Assembly (NCBI GenBank): GCA_964611755.1
Contig: CAZTBB010000009.1
Span: 1-57,017, forward strand
DNA: 57,017 bases
Source of the DNA: CAZTBB01 sp964611755
GTDB taxonomy: Bacteria > Pseudomonadota > Alphaproteobacteria > Micavibrionales > Micavibrionaceae
Reading direction: 5' to 3'
This document shows positions 34,848 through 44,001 of the stretch, in pieces (the first letter of the stretch is position 1; every line of letters starts with the position of its first letter). Both the position numbers and the translations under genes were made by a program. The notes below the pieces were generated by a model that ran no database searches, was not told the origin of the DNA, and saw only the letters and a list, made by a program, of their open reading frames with translations.

Positions 34848-35234
34848 TTATTTGCCTGCAAATTTCGAGACATTTATATATAGGCCGTTCGGATCTTCAA
34901 CATAGAAGCTTTTTCTATTTTTCTCATTCCGGTCATTCCGGTCATCTTCGATAATCGAAAGCCCATCCCAATAATAGGCGTCATAGGCGGCATCGACATC
35001 ATCCACCGGATAATAAAGGATCGTATTATCGTCCTCATTGGGTGTTTGGTTTTTCTTATCAATTTGATTTGCATCAAAAATACGCAAGCATATCTCTTCA
35101 TGCCCTTTGCGTTGCATAACAACAATATCTTTTGTTTCCTCAACCGGAATAAAATCAAAATGATCCTCATAAAAACCTATTGTTTTTATGAAGTTTTTGG
35201 CAATTATCGTCGAACAATTTCTATTCATAGACAT
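34848..35234 (-). CDS. VOC/glyoxalase-family protein
   Basis: With the ATG at 35234, preceded by GGGAG at seven bases, it has 128 residues. The vicinal-oxygen-chelate fold is indicated by the paired beta-alpha-beta-beta-beta pattern: FIKTIGFYEDHF near the N-terminus, ILYYPVDDVDAAYDAYYWDG in the middle and SFYVEDPNGLYINVSKF at the end. The metal site is not clear, since the family His/Glu positions are only partly matched, so it may bind a ligand rather than catalyse. It is divergent from a TetR gene and two matching palindromes lie between, so repression by that TetR is likely. Confidence 0.72.
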   Translation of the reverse strand: MSMNRNCSTIIAKNFIKTIGFYEDHFDFIPVEETKDIVVMQRKGHEEICLRIFDANQIDKKNQTPNEDDNTILYYPVDDVDAAYDAYYWDGLSIIEDDRNDRNEKNRKSFYVEDPNGLYINVSKFAGK

Positions 35235-35264
35235 AGAATTACTCCCTAACGAATACACTTTTAC

Positions 35265-35313
35265 TGACAATCTGTCATTATATTGAGTCTATTGCATTAC
35301 TGACAAACTGTCA
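35265..35313. promoter_or_regulatory. Paired TetR operators (two TGACA-N3-TGTCA palindromes)
   Basis: Two 13-bp palindromes, TGACAATCTGTCA at 35265-35277 and TGACAAACTGTCA at 35301-35313, have centres 36 bp apart. They lie in the divergent gap between the VOC gene and the TetR gene, the second 36 bases before the tetR ATG. They fit two operators for the adjacent regulator, repressing both directions. Confidence 0.65.
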
Positions 35314-35349
35314 ATATAATCCAGGCTTAAGCTTGCACAGGATCTGAAC

Positions 35350-35949
35350 ATGAGCAAACGTAAAGGGCCAAACAAAGAAAATCTGGAACAAACACGTAAA
35401 GTTTTTCTTGAGATTGCGCGCCAGGAATTCACCGATATTGGTTTTCATGATGCGACCACCACATCTATTGTCAAAAAATCGGGCATGGCCAGAGGCTCAC
35501 TCTATTATCATTTTAAGGATAAAAAAGAGCTGTTTAAGGCCATATACACGGAAATCATGGAGGAAGCCCTAGACGAAGTTCAGCATAAAATGACGGCGAT
35601 AAACGATCCGTGGGATGCGTTCATCGAAGGCTGCCGTTTTATTCTGGATCTATCTGAAAGAGATGATTTTCGCAAAATCGGCTTTATCCAATCCGCAACT
35701 GTTTTAACCTATTCAGAACGTATCGAGATACAAGAACGCACTTTATTGGGTGAGTTACGCCGCCTTATTCCACCCATTCTGGCGGCAGGGCATTTCGAAG
35801 GTCATAATGAGCAAACGCTCGCCGTATTTATCTTCGGATCCATCAGTGAAATAGGAAGAACGCTGGATTTTAGTACAGACATCAAAAAAGACCGCAAAAT
35901 ATTTGAAAAGTCTTATTTCATAACGCTGAACAGGCTCAAAAAAACCTAA
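35350..35949 (+). CDS. TetR-family transcriptional repressor
   Basis: A 199-residue regulator. The N-terminal helix-turn-helix covers residues about 14-60: FLEIARQEFTDIGFHDATTT then SIVKKSGMARGSLYYHFKDK, the usual TetR signature ending in the YYHFKDKKEL recognition helix. The ligand domain (70-195) has no diagnostic feature. AGGA lies about nine bases before the ATG. The gene is divergent from the VOC gene, with paired operators between, so it probably controls itself and that gene. The stop is directly followed by the convergent nucleosidase stop. Confidence 0.88.
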   Translation: MSKRKGPNKENLEQTRKVFLEIARQEFTDIGFHDATTTSIVKKSGMARGSLYYHFKDKKELFKAIYTEIMEEALDEVQHKMTAINDPWDAFIEGCRFILDLSERDDFRKIGFIQSATVLTYSERIEIQERTLLGELRRLIPPILAAGHFEGHNEQTLAVFIFGSISEIGRTLDFSTDIKKDRKIFEKSYFITLNRLKKT

Positions 35950-36525
35950 TTATTGCGCTAAACCCTCAAGGTTAATGGCCCGAAGCGCATCATACAATTT
36001 ATGCGCCGTAACCTTCAAAGCCTCATTCCAATCGCCACCGGCTTCATCATCCGCGCCATCTGAAACATATTTAAGACATAAAAACGGTATTTCTTCGCGG
36101 CTGCAAATCAACGCCAGCGCATAGGCTTCCATATCAACCACATCAAAATCGGCAGCAGCTTCGGATGAGTCAAAATTATCTCCGGACCCACACACGCCGC
36201 CAGCAAACCCATCAATCCTTAAACCATAATCAAGAACGACAGGATCACTGGAGAATGGTGTCTGAAACTTTTCAAACCCAAGAAATGTAACATCCATATC
36301 ACGCTGAATAAATTGCGTTGGGTTAATAATGTCCCCTGCTTTGTGAATGCGGCTGCCCGCTGTGCCCATATTAACAACCATAGACGGTCTTTGCCTCCCT
36401 ATTTGACGTGTCAGATGATAGGCTGCATTTACTTTACCAATCCCGCAATGCAAAAGCTCATAACCACCAAAAAGATCTTGGCTTTCTTCCTTCATGGCAA
36501 AAACGATAAGTGGATCATGGGGCAT
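35950..36525 (-). CDS. Nucleoside phosphorylase-like protein (MTA/SAH nucleosidase family)
   Basis: A 191-residue PNP/UDP-phosphorylase-fold protein, shorter than typical MTAN (about 230). N-terminal IVFAMKEESQDLF and GIGKVNAAYHLTRQI, then VVNMGTAGS, SGDNFD, the substrate-binding VVDMEAYALA and the catalytic-Asp region LKYVSDGADDEA are all recognisable. It would hydrolyse methylthioadenosine, SAH or a related nucleoside; a hopanoid-pathway HpnG-like role cannot be ruled out. The ATG overlaps the stop of the upstream MFS gene by one base (TAATG), so the two are translationally coupled. Confidence 0.75.
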   Translation of the reverse strand: MPHDPLIVFAMKEESQDLFGGYELLHCGIGKVNAAYHLTRQIGRQRPSMVVNMGTAGSRIHKAGDIINPTQFIQRDMDVTFLGFEKFQTPFSSDPVVLDYGLRIDGFAGGVCGSGDNFDSSEAAADFDVVDMEAYALALICSREEIPFLCLKYVSDGADDEAGGDWNEALKVTAHKLYDALRAINLEGLAQ

Positions 36526-37823
36526 TATATTGCGTCCTGTCTTGGATAAACTTTAAATAAAATAAGTGCTGCGGCTATGTTTAAAATAGCCATGATAAGA
36601 AATAGGTCAATCACAACAACACCGCGCGCAAGCAAAAATGTTGCGAACAAGGATGAGGCCAGAATAAATAACGCATCCATCATCACAGAGCTCGACATTA
36701 CGCGCGATCTGTTTTGAGGGGCGATGATATTTTGCAAATATGCCCGAAGAGGGACAATGTAAAGTCCTCCCATCATGGAAATTAAAAACAAATCAGCCAT
36801 AATTCTAATGCCTTGCAAATCCGATACAAAACGCGGCACATCAACAAGGTCCCAATATTCGGATGAGAGAGAGAAGGCTTGGCTGGCAAAATAAAGATCT
36901 AAAGCAAAAACCGTAATGCCAACAGCCGCCCACGGCACAAAACGCGCATCAATTCTTGAATTTAATATCACATTATTCAACATCCCGCCGGCCGCAATGC
37001 CAAAGGAAAAAATCACCATAAACAGGGTCAGAACAATATTATCAACACGCAATGTTTCAGCAGCATAGTTGGGAAATTGAGCATGGAAAGTAGCTGCCAC
37101 AAAATAGAACCATGAAATGCCAATGATACAAACAATGCCTGTCGCACGGCTCTTCAGCGTCAAAGAAACTGATTCATAGATTTGTGAAAATACATTCATG
37201 CGCAAAACAATATCAGGGTCTCCGGACTGAGCCTTGGGCATATATAACGCAGCCATATAACCAACCAGAGCCGCCACAATCAAAATGCCGCCAACATACA
37301 CCTTTCCAAACTCCAGCGGGGCAATCAACGCACCAATGATTGTGCCCAGCAAAATGGCAAGATACGTCCCCGTAGAGACCAACCCATTTGCCCCAATCAA
37401 TTCATCCGCGTTTAAATATTGCGGCAGAATAGAAAATTTGCATGGGCTAAAAAAAGCGGATTGCGCCCCTAAAGCAAATAGGCACGCAAAAGATAGATAT
37501 AAAGAGCCTGTGAACAGAGCAGCGATGGATGCGATACATATGAATATCTCCGCAAGCTTTATCCATTTTATAACGATATCCTTATCATATTTATCGCCTA
37601 GTGCGCCGGCCAGTGGCGTAAAGACGATAAAGGGAAGAATAAAAATAGCGGCCGCAATTGATACCAGAACGGCCGGCCTGATATCACCGATATCCCAGAG
37701 GCCATAGGCAATAAGAACAACAATGGCCGTCTTGAGAAGATTGTCATTAAATGCGCCTAAAAATTGCACAATAAAAAGCGGCAAAAAGCGAATATCTCGC
37801 AAAAGTAATAATTGTTTGGCCAT
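36525..37823 (-). CDS. MFS transporter of the LplT (lysophospholipid) type
   Basis: With the ATG at 37823 it has 432 residues and twelve predicted membrane helices; an upstream start at 37895 would add a polar stretch that is not conserved-looking. QFLGAFNDNLLKTAIVVL and ALGAQSAFFSPCKFSILPQ followed by ADELIGANG are hallmarks of the LplT/Aas transporter domain, which flips lysophospholipids across the inner membrane. No acyltransferase is fused or adjacent. It is divergent from the FAD/DUF1365/Cfa lipid cluster, which fits a lipid-related role. Confidence 0.8.
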   Translation of the reverse strand: MAKQLLLLRDIRFLPLFIVQFLGAFNDNLLKTAIVVLIAYGLWDIGDIRPAVLVSIAAAIFILPFIVFTPLAGALGDKYDKDIVIKWIKLAEIFICIASIAALFTGSLYLSFACLFALGAQSAFFSPCKFSILPQYLNADELIGANGLVSTGTYLAILLGTIIGALIAPLEFGKVYVGGILIVAALVGYMAALYMPKAQSGDPDIVLRMNVFSQIYESVSLTLKSRATGIVCIIGISWFYFVAATFHAQFPNYAAETLRVDNIVLTLFMVIFSFGIAAGGMLNNVILNSRIDARFVPWAAVGITVFALDLYFASQAFSLSSEYWDLVDVPRFVSDLQGIRIMADLFLISMMGGLYIVPLRAYLQNIIAPQNRSRVMSSSVMMDALFILASSLFATFLLARGVVVIDLFLIMAILNIAAALILFKVYPRQDAI

Positions 37824-37895
37824 ATTTATTTCATCTTTTTTTCTTGTATAGTCGTATAGTTCATACGTGCACAAATCAAAAAAGGATCTTTTCAC

Positions 37896-39164
37896 ATGAA
37901 AATAGCAGTTATCGGAACAGGAATCTCTGGCAATTCTGCGGCTTGGCTGCTTTCACAAAACCATGATGTGCATGTTTTCGAACAAAATGACTATATTGGC
38001 GGTCACTCCAATACTGTGGCGGTTGATGGATATCCGGCCACAGATACGGGCTTTATTGTCTATAATGAATGGACATATCCCAATCTTATCGCCTTGTTCG
38101 AACATTTAAATGTCGAGACATGCAATACAGACATGTCTTTTGGCGTTAGCCTCAATCAAGGAAAGCTTGAATATTCCGGCGATAAAATTTTTGCCCAAAA
38201 ACGAAATTTTCTAAACCCGCGCTTTTATCTAATGCTGTTCGACATTATGCGGTTTTATAAAAAAGCGCCTGATATCTTGCATGATGAAAAATATCACTCC
38301 ATGACACTGCAGGAATATCTGGAATTGGAAAAATATTCCAAGGCCTTTATTGAACATCACCTCTTGCCAATGGCCGCCGCCATTTGGTCAACTGGCAAAG
38401 ATACAATCTCCGAATTTCCGGCTGCCAGCTTTGTTCGCTTCTTTGTCAATCACGGCCTCTTACTTCTAAAGGGGCGGCCGCAATGGCGAACAGTGGTTGG
38501 CGGAAGCCGTTCTTACGTCAAAAAACTTACAGAAACATTTCGAGATAAAATCAGATTGAGCACTCCCGTATCATCCATCAAGCGCCATGATGACTACGTC
38601 GAGGTCAATGGAGAACAATTTGATCATGTTATTATCGCAGCGCATAGCGATCAGGCACTTGCCATGCTTGATGACCCCAGCGCGGAAGAAAAAAATATTT
38701 TAGGGGCGTTTCCCTATGCTGATAATATTGCCTATTTGCACACTGACCAGACGCTCATGCCGAAGAAGAAATCTGTCTGGTCGAGCTGGAACTATCTCAC
38801 CACTTCGGCTGACGGGAATGTCTGTGTCACATATTGGATGAATAAATTGCAGCCCTTCATTGGCCGGGATCAAGACTTGTTTGTTACGCTAAACCCAGAC
38901 CGGGAACCGGATGCAGATAAAACCCTCAAAAAAATCATATACCAGCACCCGCAATTTAAGCGCAGCGCCTTGAACGGCTGGAATAATATCCATGAAATAC
39001 AAGGCAAAAACAGAACATGGTTTTGCGGGGCATGGTGTGGCTTCGGCTTTCATGAAGATGGGTTATCCGCAGGCCTTAGCGTTGCAGAAGCGCTGGGCGG
39101 CGAAAAGCGCCCATGGACTATCGAAGAGAAATCCCCCGCCGGAGATAACTGCAAAACGTCATGA
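37896..39164 (+). CDS. FAD-dependent amine-oxidase-like oxidoreductase (COG2907)
   Basis: A 422-residue flavoprotein. IAVIGTGISGNSAAWLLS is the dinucleotide-binding motif, followed by EQNDYIGGHSNTV, DTGFIVYNEWTYPNL, the central MAAAIWS region and the C-terminal flavin contact GFGFHEDGLSAGLSVAEAL. Members of this family lie next to DUF1365 and cyclopropane-synthase-like genes. In Rhodobacter a comparable flavoprotein/methyltransferase pair acts in furan fatty acid synthesis (UfaD/UfaM, as I recall), so a fatty-acyl desaturase or oxidase role is inferred. AGGA precedes the ATG; the end overlaps the DUF1365 gene by four bases. Confidence 0.78.
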   Translation: MKIAVIGTGISGNSAAWLLSQNHDVHVFEQNDYIGGHSNTVAVDGYPATDTGFIVYNEWTYPNLIALFEHLNVETCNTDMSFGVSLNQGKLEYSGDKIFAQKRNFLNPRFYLMLFDIMRFYKKAPDILHDEKYHSMTLQEYLELEKYSKAFIEHHLLPMAAAIWSTGKDTISEFPAASFVRFFVNHGLLLLKGRPQWRTVVGGSRSYVKKLTETFRDKIRLSTPVSSIKRHDDYVEVNGEQFDHVIIAAHSDQALAMLDDPSAEEKNILGAFPYADNIAYLHTDQTLMPKKKSVWSSWNYLTTSADGNVCVTYWMNKLQPFIGRDQDLFVTLNPDREPDADKTLKKIIYQHPQFKRSALNGWNNIHEIQGKNRTWFCGAWCGFGFHEDGLSAGLSVAEALGGEKRPWTIEEKSPAGDNCKTS

Positions 39165-39940
39165 GCATCCAACCCAGCGGCATATATCACGGCACAGTCT
39201 TTCATGAACGCCATACACCGTTCAATCATAAATTCACCTACCGTGTTTTTACGCTCTGGCTGGATATTGATCGCCTGACTGAATTTGATCAAAGCTTTAA
39301 ACTCTTTTCATTTAACCGGCCAAATGTAATCTCGATTCACAACAAAGATCACGCCTTGCGCGATGGAAGCTCCATCAGACCCTGGATCGAGCAGGCCGGA
39401 AAAGAAAAAAATATCGATCTCAGTAAGGCCAAAATATTCATGCTGTGTTTTCCGCGCATTTGGAATTATGTGTTTAATCCGATCACCGTCTTCTTCTGCT
39501 ATGATAAAGATGAAAATTTAATCGCTGTTCTTCATCAGGTCAAAAACACCTTTGGTGAGCAGCATGGCTATTTTTTACCCGTCAAAAATTATTCTCAAAA
39601 CAAGAATGTGAAACAGCATTGCGGGAAAATTTTTCATGTCTCTCCCTTTATTCATATGGATTGTGAATATAGATTTCGTTTTAAGAACCCTGGAGATGAG
39701 CTTCATTTTGCCATTCATCAATTTCAGACAAAGCCGGATGATCAATCAAAAATTCTGACCGCGACATGGGATGGCAAGTACATTCCATTAACAAATGCCC
39801 ATTTATGGAAGAGCGTGCTGAAGCATCCACTCCTCAGTTTTAAAGTCATTGCAGGTATTCATTTTGAGGCGCTCAGACTCGTTATGAAAGGGGCGCGCTA
39901 TATTTCAAAGCCAAAGCCCCCAAAAAAATCAGTGACTTAG
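39161..39940 (+). CDS. DUF1365 family protein
   Basis: A 259-residue member of DUF1365. It opens GIYHGTVFHERHTPFNHKFTYRVFTLWLDID and contains FMLCFPRIWNYVFNPITVFFCYD, HQVKNTFGEQHGYFLP and KIFHVSPFIHMDCEYRFRF, all blocks typical of the family. The biochemical activity is unknown. The ATG overlaps the stop of the FAD gene by four bases and the Cfa-like gene follows after 73 bp, so the three are one operon for modifying membrane acyl chains. Confidence 0.85.
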   Translation: MSIQPSGIYHGTVFHERHTPFNHKFTYRVFTLWLDIDRLTEFDQSFKLFSFNRPNVISIHNKDHALRDGSSIRPWIEQAGKEKNIDLSKAKIFMLCFPRIWNYVFNPITVFFCYDKDENLIAVLHQVKNTFGEQHGYFLPVKNYSQNKNVKQHCGKIFHVSPFIHMDCEYRFRFKNPGDELHFAIHQFQTKPDDQSKILTATWDGKYIPLTNAHLWKSVLKHPLLSFKVIAGIHFEALRLVMKGARYISKPKPPKKSVT

Positions 39941-40013
39941 ACGTTTTAGTGATCTAAAGTTGCATAACTAGCGAACAAATATCTAAAGATAACTTTAGTA
40001 AATAGGTATTACT

Positions 40014-41318
40014 ATGAGCCCTGTACAAAAAGCTGTGCTTGATATGCAGCATATCCGTAACATCGAATACGTGATCAAAACACCCGAATGCGTCAGTGAA
40101 TTTATAAGCCGTCATTTCAAAGGATCGGCAAACCCGATATACAAACCCACGCGCGCCATGCGCCTGTGTTTATTCTTGCTTGCGAAAACACAAATCGGCC
40201 AGCTTGATATGATTTTGCCAGATGGCAAAAAACTTCGCTTCCTTGGCAACCAAAACGGCCCGAGTGCTATGATCCATATCCATAATGATCGCGTGGCCCG
40301 CCGTTTTTTTACCGGGGGCAAATTAGGTTTTTGCGAATCCTATCTCGATGGCGACTGGTCATCGCCGGACATTGCACTATTCTTTGAATTCATATTGCGC
40401 AATGCCGATGTCATGCGCAAAGCCTTGCTCGGCAAAAGATGGGTACGCGCCCTGTCCTATCTCGCCCATGTCATCCAGCCAAACAGCAAGAAGGGTTCAC
40501 AAAAGAACATTTATCGCCATTACGATATCGGCAATGATTTTTACCGGTTATGGCTTGATGAGAGCATGACCTATTCCTCCGCTTATTTTAAAGAGGGCAA
40601 TGAAAGCATCATCGAAGCGCAGCAATTGAAATACAAGGAAATGGCTGATCGGCTAGAGCTAAAACCCGACCATCATGTTCTTGAGATTGGCTGTGGATGG
40701 GGCGGTTTTGCTGAATACGCAGCCACTCATATAGGGTGCAAAATGACCTGTATTACAGTCTCGAAAGCGCAGCATAAATTTGCGAGAGAACGCATTGAAA
40801 AAGCCGGATTATCGCATTTGGTTGATATACGCCTGCAGGATTATCGGGATGTTACAGAAACATTCGACCGCATTGCCTCGATTGAGATGTTCGAAGCGGT
40901 TGGAGAGGCATACTGGCCAACCTTTTTCCAAACATTGCGAAGCAGATTAAAAGATGGCGGTAGAGCTGTCTTGCAGATCATCACCATCCAGGATGAGGAT
41001 TTCGAGACTTACCGCAAAGGTGCAGATTATATTCAGCGCTATATTTTCCCGGGCGGCATGTTGCCATCCATGAAAATATTGGATGAGCAAATTGCTGCAG
41101 CAAATCTTTCAAAAGGTGATGTGCTACATTTTGGAAAAGATTATGCAAAAACACTCGATATCTGGAATGATTCATTCCAAGAGGCATGGCCACAAATCAC
41201 AAAACAAGGTCTCGATACACGCTTTAAACGCATGTGGGAACAATATTTATGCTATTGCCAAGCGGGATTCGAGGTTGGCACGATCGATGTGATTCAAATT
41301 GGCATTGATAAAAAGTGA
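40014..41318 (+). CDS. Cyclopropane-fatty-acyl-phospholipid synthase-like SAM methyltransferase
   Basis: A 434-residue protein of the Cfa/CmaS family, which adds a methylene or methyl group from SAM to unsaturated acyl chains of membrane lipids. The N-terminal domain (about 1-140) is the lipid-docking part with FTGGKLGFCESYLDGDW; NIYRHYDIGNDFYRLWLDE and MTYSSAYF precede the SAM site VLEIGCGWGGFAEYAA, then QDYRDV, FDRIASIEMFEAVG and the C-terminal RMWEQYLCYCQAGF. It is of normal length and complete. Whether it forms cyclopropane or a methylated chain cannot be told. AGG lies upstream of the ATG. Confidence 0.88.
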   Translation: MSPVQKAVLDMQHIRNIEYVIKTPECVSEFISRHFKGSANPIYKPTRAMRLCLFLLAKTQIGQLDMILPDGKKLRFLGNQNGPSAMIHIHNDRVARRFFTGGKLGFCESYLDGDWSSPDIALFFEFILRNADVMRKALLGKRWVRALSYLAHVIQPNSKKGSQKNIYRHYDIGNDFYRLWLDESMTYSSAYFKEGNESIIEAQQLKYKEMADRLELKPDHHVLEIGCGWGGFAEYAATHIGCKMTCITVSKAQHKFARERIEKAGLSHLVDIRLQDYRDVTETFDRIASIEMFEAVGEAYWPTFFQTLRSRLKDGGRAVLQIITIQDEDFETYRKGADYIQRYIFPGGMLPSMKILDEQIAAANLSKGDVLHFGKDYAKTLDIWNDSFQEAWPQITKQGLDTRFKRMWEQYLCYCQAGFEVGTIDVIQIGIDKK

Positions 41319-42610
41319 GCCACAATAAACTCGCCATTAAAGAACTCGCGTCTTATGGCCTGCCGGCCTTGCCACTGGCTGCTCTAACCCTGCCGATCAC
41401 GATATTTCTGCCAACTTTTTATGCTGATCAAATTGGATTAGGGCTGGCCGCAACCGGCCTTATATTGCTGCTTGCACGATTAATGGATGTCATCAGCGAC
41501 CCTATTATTGGTATGCTGAGTGATCGTACAGAACATTCAATCGGACGCAGAAAATTCTGGATTCTTATCGGCGCCCCACTGACCATGCTTAGCGCGTATT
41601 TTCTATTAATCCCTCCGGAAGGGGTGGGTGCTGGCTATTTAATGCTCTGGAGCATCGCCCTCTATATCGGATGGACATGCATGATTTTGCCTCTTACCGC
41701 ACTTGGCGCTGAGCTTTCGGATGATTATCATGAGCGCAGCAAAATATCGGCATGGCGTGAAGGCATGATTGTTGCAGGATTGCTTGTTTCATTGGGTTTG
41801 GTTGCTCTAAACCAGGATGAGGCTTTACGCAACATTGCCTATTTTTTGATTATTATGATCCCCTTGAGCATGCTTGTTTTTTATTTTGGCTTAAGAGAGA
41901 AATTACCGCAGCAAAAACAAAGAATAAAATTTTTTGACGGTCTCACAATCCTAAAAAACAATCGCCCGTTCCGGCACCTTATTACAGCTTATCTGGTCAA
42001 TGGGCTGGCCAATGCTCTGCCTGCGACATTATTCATTTTATTTGTGCAGCATGTCATTAAAATGCCTGATCAGGTCGGCCCCTTATTATTCATCTATTTC
42101 CTGAGTGGATTGGCCGGAATCCCACTTTGGACATGGCTATCAACAAAATTTGGTAAACATAAAACATGGTGTTTTGCCATGATATGGGCCTGTGCGTTTT
42201 TCTGCCTTGCCTTTGTCACAGGCGAGGGTGATTACCATCTTTTCCTGGCTCTATGTGTTCTTACAGGGCTTAGTCTTGGCGCGGATCTTATCCTGCCAGC
42301 CTCCATGCAGGCTGATGTAGCTGATATTGATACACTCCAATCAGGCGAACAAAGAACCGGCCTATTATTCGCCCTATGGAGCATGACCACGAAATTATCA
42401 TTGGCTCTGGCGGCCGGTATTGCATTTCCGATACTGGAATTTGGTGGTTTCACCCCTGAAAAACCGGATGCTATCCCTTTGCTTGTATGCCTTTATGCTT
42501 TGGCACCTATCTTATTAAAATCTCTGAGTATTTTTATCATGTGGCATTTTCCATTGGACGAAGAAGAAACCCACAAAAACCGCACAAAAATAATGACAAA
42601 ATCTCTGTGA
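41315..42610 (+). CDS. MFS carrier of the GPH (MelB-like) type
   Basis: A 431-residue, twelve-helix transporter starting with GTG that overlaps the Cfa stop by four bases. ARLMDVISDPIIGMLSDRTEHSIGRRKFWIL is the GPH cation-site/cytoplasmic-loop motif, and WTCMILPLTALGAELSDDYHERSKISAWRE is the second signature. GPH carriers move sugars with sodium or protons, but homologues in DUF1365/Cfa clusters more likely handle a lipid precursor. The substrate is unknown. It is the fourth gene of the lipid operon. Confidence 0.82.
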   Translation: MSHNKLAIKELASYGLPALPLAALTLPITIFLPTFYADQIGLGLAATGLILLLARLMDVISDPIIGMLSDRTEHSIGRRKFWILIGAPLTMLSAYFLLIPPEGVGAGYLMLWSIALYIGWTCMILPLTALGAELSDDYHERSKISAWREGMIVAGLLVSLGLVALNQDEALRNIAYFLIIMIPLSMLVFYFGLREKLPQQKQRIKFFDGLTILKNNRPFRHLITAYLVNGLANALPATLFILFVQHVIKMPDQVGPLLFIYFLSGLAGIPLWTWLSTKFGKHKTWCFAMIWACAFFCLAFVTGEGDYHLFLALCVLTGLSLGADLILPASMQADVADIDTLQSGEQRTGLLFALWSMTTKLSLALAAGIAFPILEFGGFTPEKPDAIPLLVCLYALAPILLKSLSIFIMWHFPLDEEETHKNRTKIMTKSL

Positions 42611-42656
42611 TCCACCCCGCCAAAACCTCCGTAAAAAATAATAAAGGTTATGTGCA

Positions 42657-43193
42657 ATGAGAATTTTAGCCGCTTTATTTGCTTTTTTATTTGTGACGGG
42701 ATGCAGCACAGTGAACATTCAGGATTACCAAAACACAACGCCAACACTGAAGGTTGAAGATTATTTTCAGGGCAAAACAAAGGCATGGGGTATCTTCCAA
42801 GACCGCTTTGGGCAAGTGCGCCGGCGTTTCACCGTTGATATTGAAGGCACATGGGATGCCGATAATCAGGAATTAAAGCTGATTGAGGACTTTATCTATG
42901 ATGATGGTCAGACCGAACAGCGTATCTGGACCATTACCAAAACCGATGACAATCAATATGAAGGTTATGCCGATGGCGTTGTTGGCATTGCCACAGGCGA
43001 GAGCGAAGGCAATGCGTTCAATTTTAAATATCAATTTGATTTGCCCATGAATGGAAAAACACTACGTGTCAGCTTTGATGACTGGATGTATCTTCAGGAT
43101 AAAAATATTCTCTTCAACAAAGCCACAATGAAGAAATTCGGTATTACACTTGGAGATGTTTATATCTTCTTTGACAAGAGAACCAAGTCATAA
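42657..43193 (+). CDS. DUF3833 family lipoprotein
   Basis: A 178-residue protein with a lipoprotein signal (MRILAALFAFLFVTGC, acylated Cys at 16). The rest matches DUF3833: PTLKVEDYFQGKTKAWGIFQDR, RRFTVDIEGTW, FIYDDGQTEQRIWTI and the DDWMYLQDKNILFNKATMKKFG end. The fold is a beta-rich calycin-like domain, probably binding a lipid. It is the last gene of the FAD/DUF1365/Cfa/MFS cluster, where DUF3833 genes usually lie. A strong hairpin follows. Confidence 0.82.
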   Translation: MRILAALFAFLFVTGCSTVNIQDYQNTTPTLKVEDYFQGKTKAWGIFQDRFGQVRRRFTVDIEGTWDADNQELKLIEDFIYDDGQTEQRIWTITKTDDNQYEGYADGVVGIATGESEGNAFNFKYQFDLPMNGKTLRVSFDDWMYLQDKNILFNKATMKKFGITLGDVYIFFDKRTKS

Positions 43194-43220
43194 AGTTTTC
43201 ATACAGTTCCCCCAAACCTC

Positions 43221-43249
43221 AACCCCGATTGATTTATTCAATCGGGGTT
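43221..43249. terminator. Perfect 12-bp hairpin terminator between convergent genes
   Basis: AACCCCGATTGA at 43221-43232 pairs with TCAATCGGGGTT at 43238-43249 around a TTTAT loop. It lies 27 bases after the DUF3833 stop and includes the last codons of the minus-strand DUF6134-like gene. No long T run follows on either side. Confidence 0.7.
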
Positions 43250-43911
43250 AACCTTTCATAGCGTATCTGTGAGCCACGGACTTCAAATGCCAACCCAACC
43301 CATTGCTCTGTTTTTATATCATACCAAATCTCTATGGGGACACTGGCCTCTATCTGATATTTTTGTGCCTCAACGCTTCGCCCCTGCACTGTGATATTTT
43401 CTGTGCCCTTCGGGGTCACTTTAATCTCCTCAATAATTCCTTTTTGAGAGTTCAAAAGCTGGTCTGCCTGTAATATCACCGGATTCCAATAATTTGTGGA
43501 ATAGATTCCGGCCGGTGCATTATACTGATTTTGCTGCGCGATAATATCAACACCTTGCTGCGTCCATTCAGCCTGTACTTGATATGCGTCGCCATCATCA
43601 TATGTTTCGGAATTTAATGCGACGATATTATCCCCCTGCCAGAGCTCACTGTTACGATGCTCATAACGGAAGAGGTTAATAGGGCCAAGCGAGTATTCCA
43701 TATCAATTTCAACATCAACAAATGTGGTACCATCGGCCTCTTTTTCAAAAAACAGGCGATGCTGGCCAAAATCCTTACCATTTCGGATGATATTGAAAAC
43801 CAATTCCCCCTCTTTTGGAATATGGGCATCGGCCAGCGATGGGGCGATAACGACCCCTAACGCACCCAACAATAAGCCGCGTTTTAAACCTTGAAAAAAA
43901 TGCTTTGTCAT
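43234..43911 (-). CDS. Secreted DUF6134-like protein
   Basis: I use the ATG at 43911 (225 residues), about eight bases after AAGG; a GTG at 43920 would add three residues. It has a Sec signal peptide ending near SLADA, then a beta-rich domain: ELVFNIIRNGKDFGQHRLFFEKEADG, VDVEIDMEYSLGPINLFRYEHR, SVPIEIWYDIKTEQWVGLAFEVRGSQIRYE. This is the pattern of DUF6134 periplasmic proteins, which look like lipid-binding beta-sandwich domains. Function unknown. It converges on the lipid cluster and is divergent from the next lipoprotein gene. Confidence 0.65.
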   Translation of the reverse strand: MTKHFFQGLKRGLLLGALGVVIAPSLADAHIPKEGELVFNIIRNGKDFGQHRLFFEKEADGTTFVDVEIDMEYSLGPINLFRYEHRNSELWQGDNIVALNSETYDDGDAYQVQAEWTQQGVDIIAQQNQYNAPAGIYSTNYWNPVILQADQLLNSQKGIIEEIKVTPKGTENITVQGRSVEAQKYQIEASVPIEIWYDIKTEQWVGLAFEVRGSQIRYERLTPIE

Positions 43912-44001
43912 TGATAACACCTTTCATTTATCTCTTTGTTATTTTTACGTTTATGGCTATGATCTGGATCGAAATTATTTGAAAACACAAGGGACGCACC
44001 A

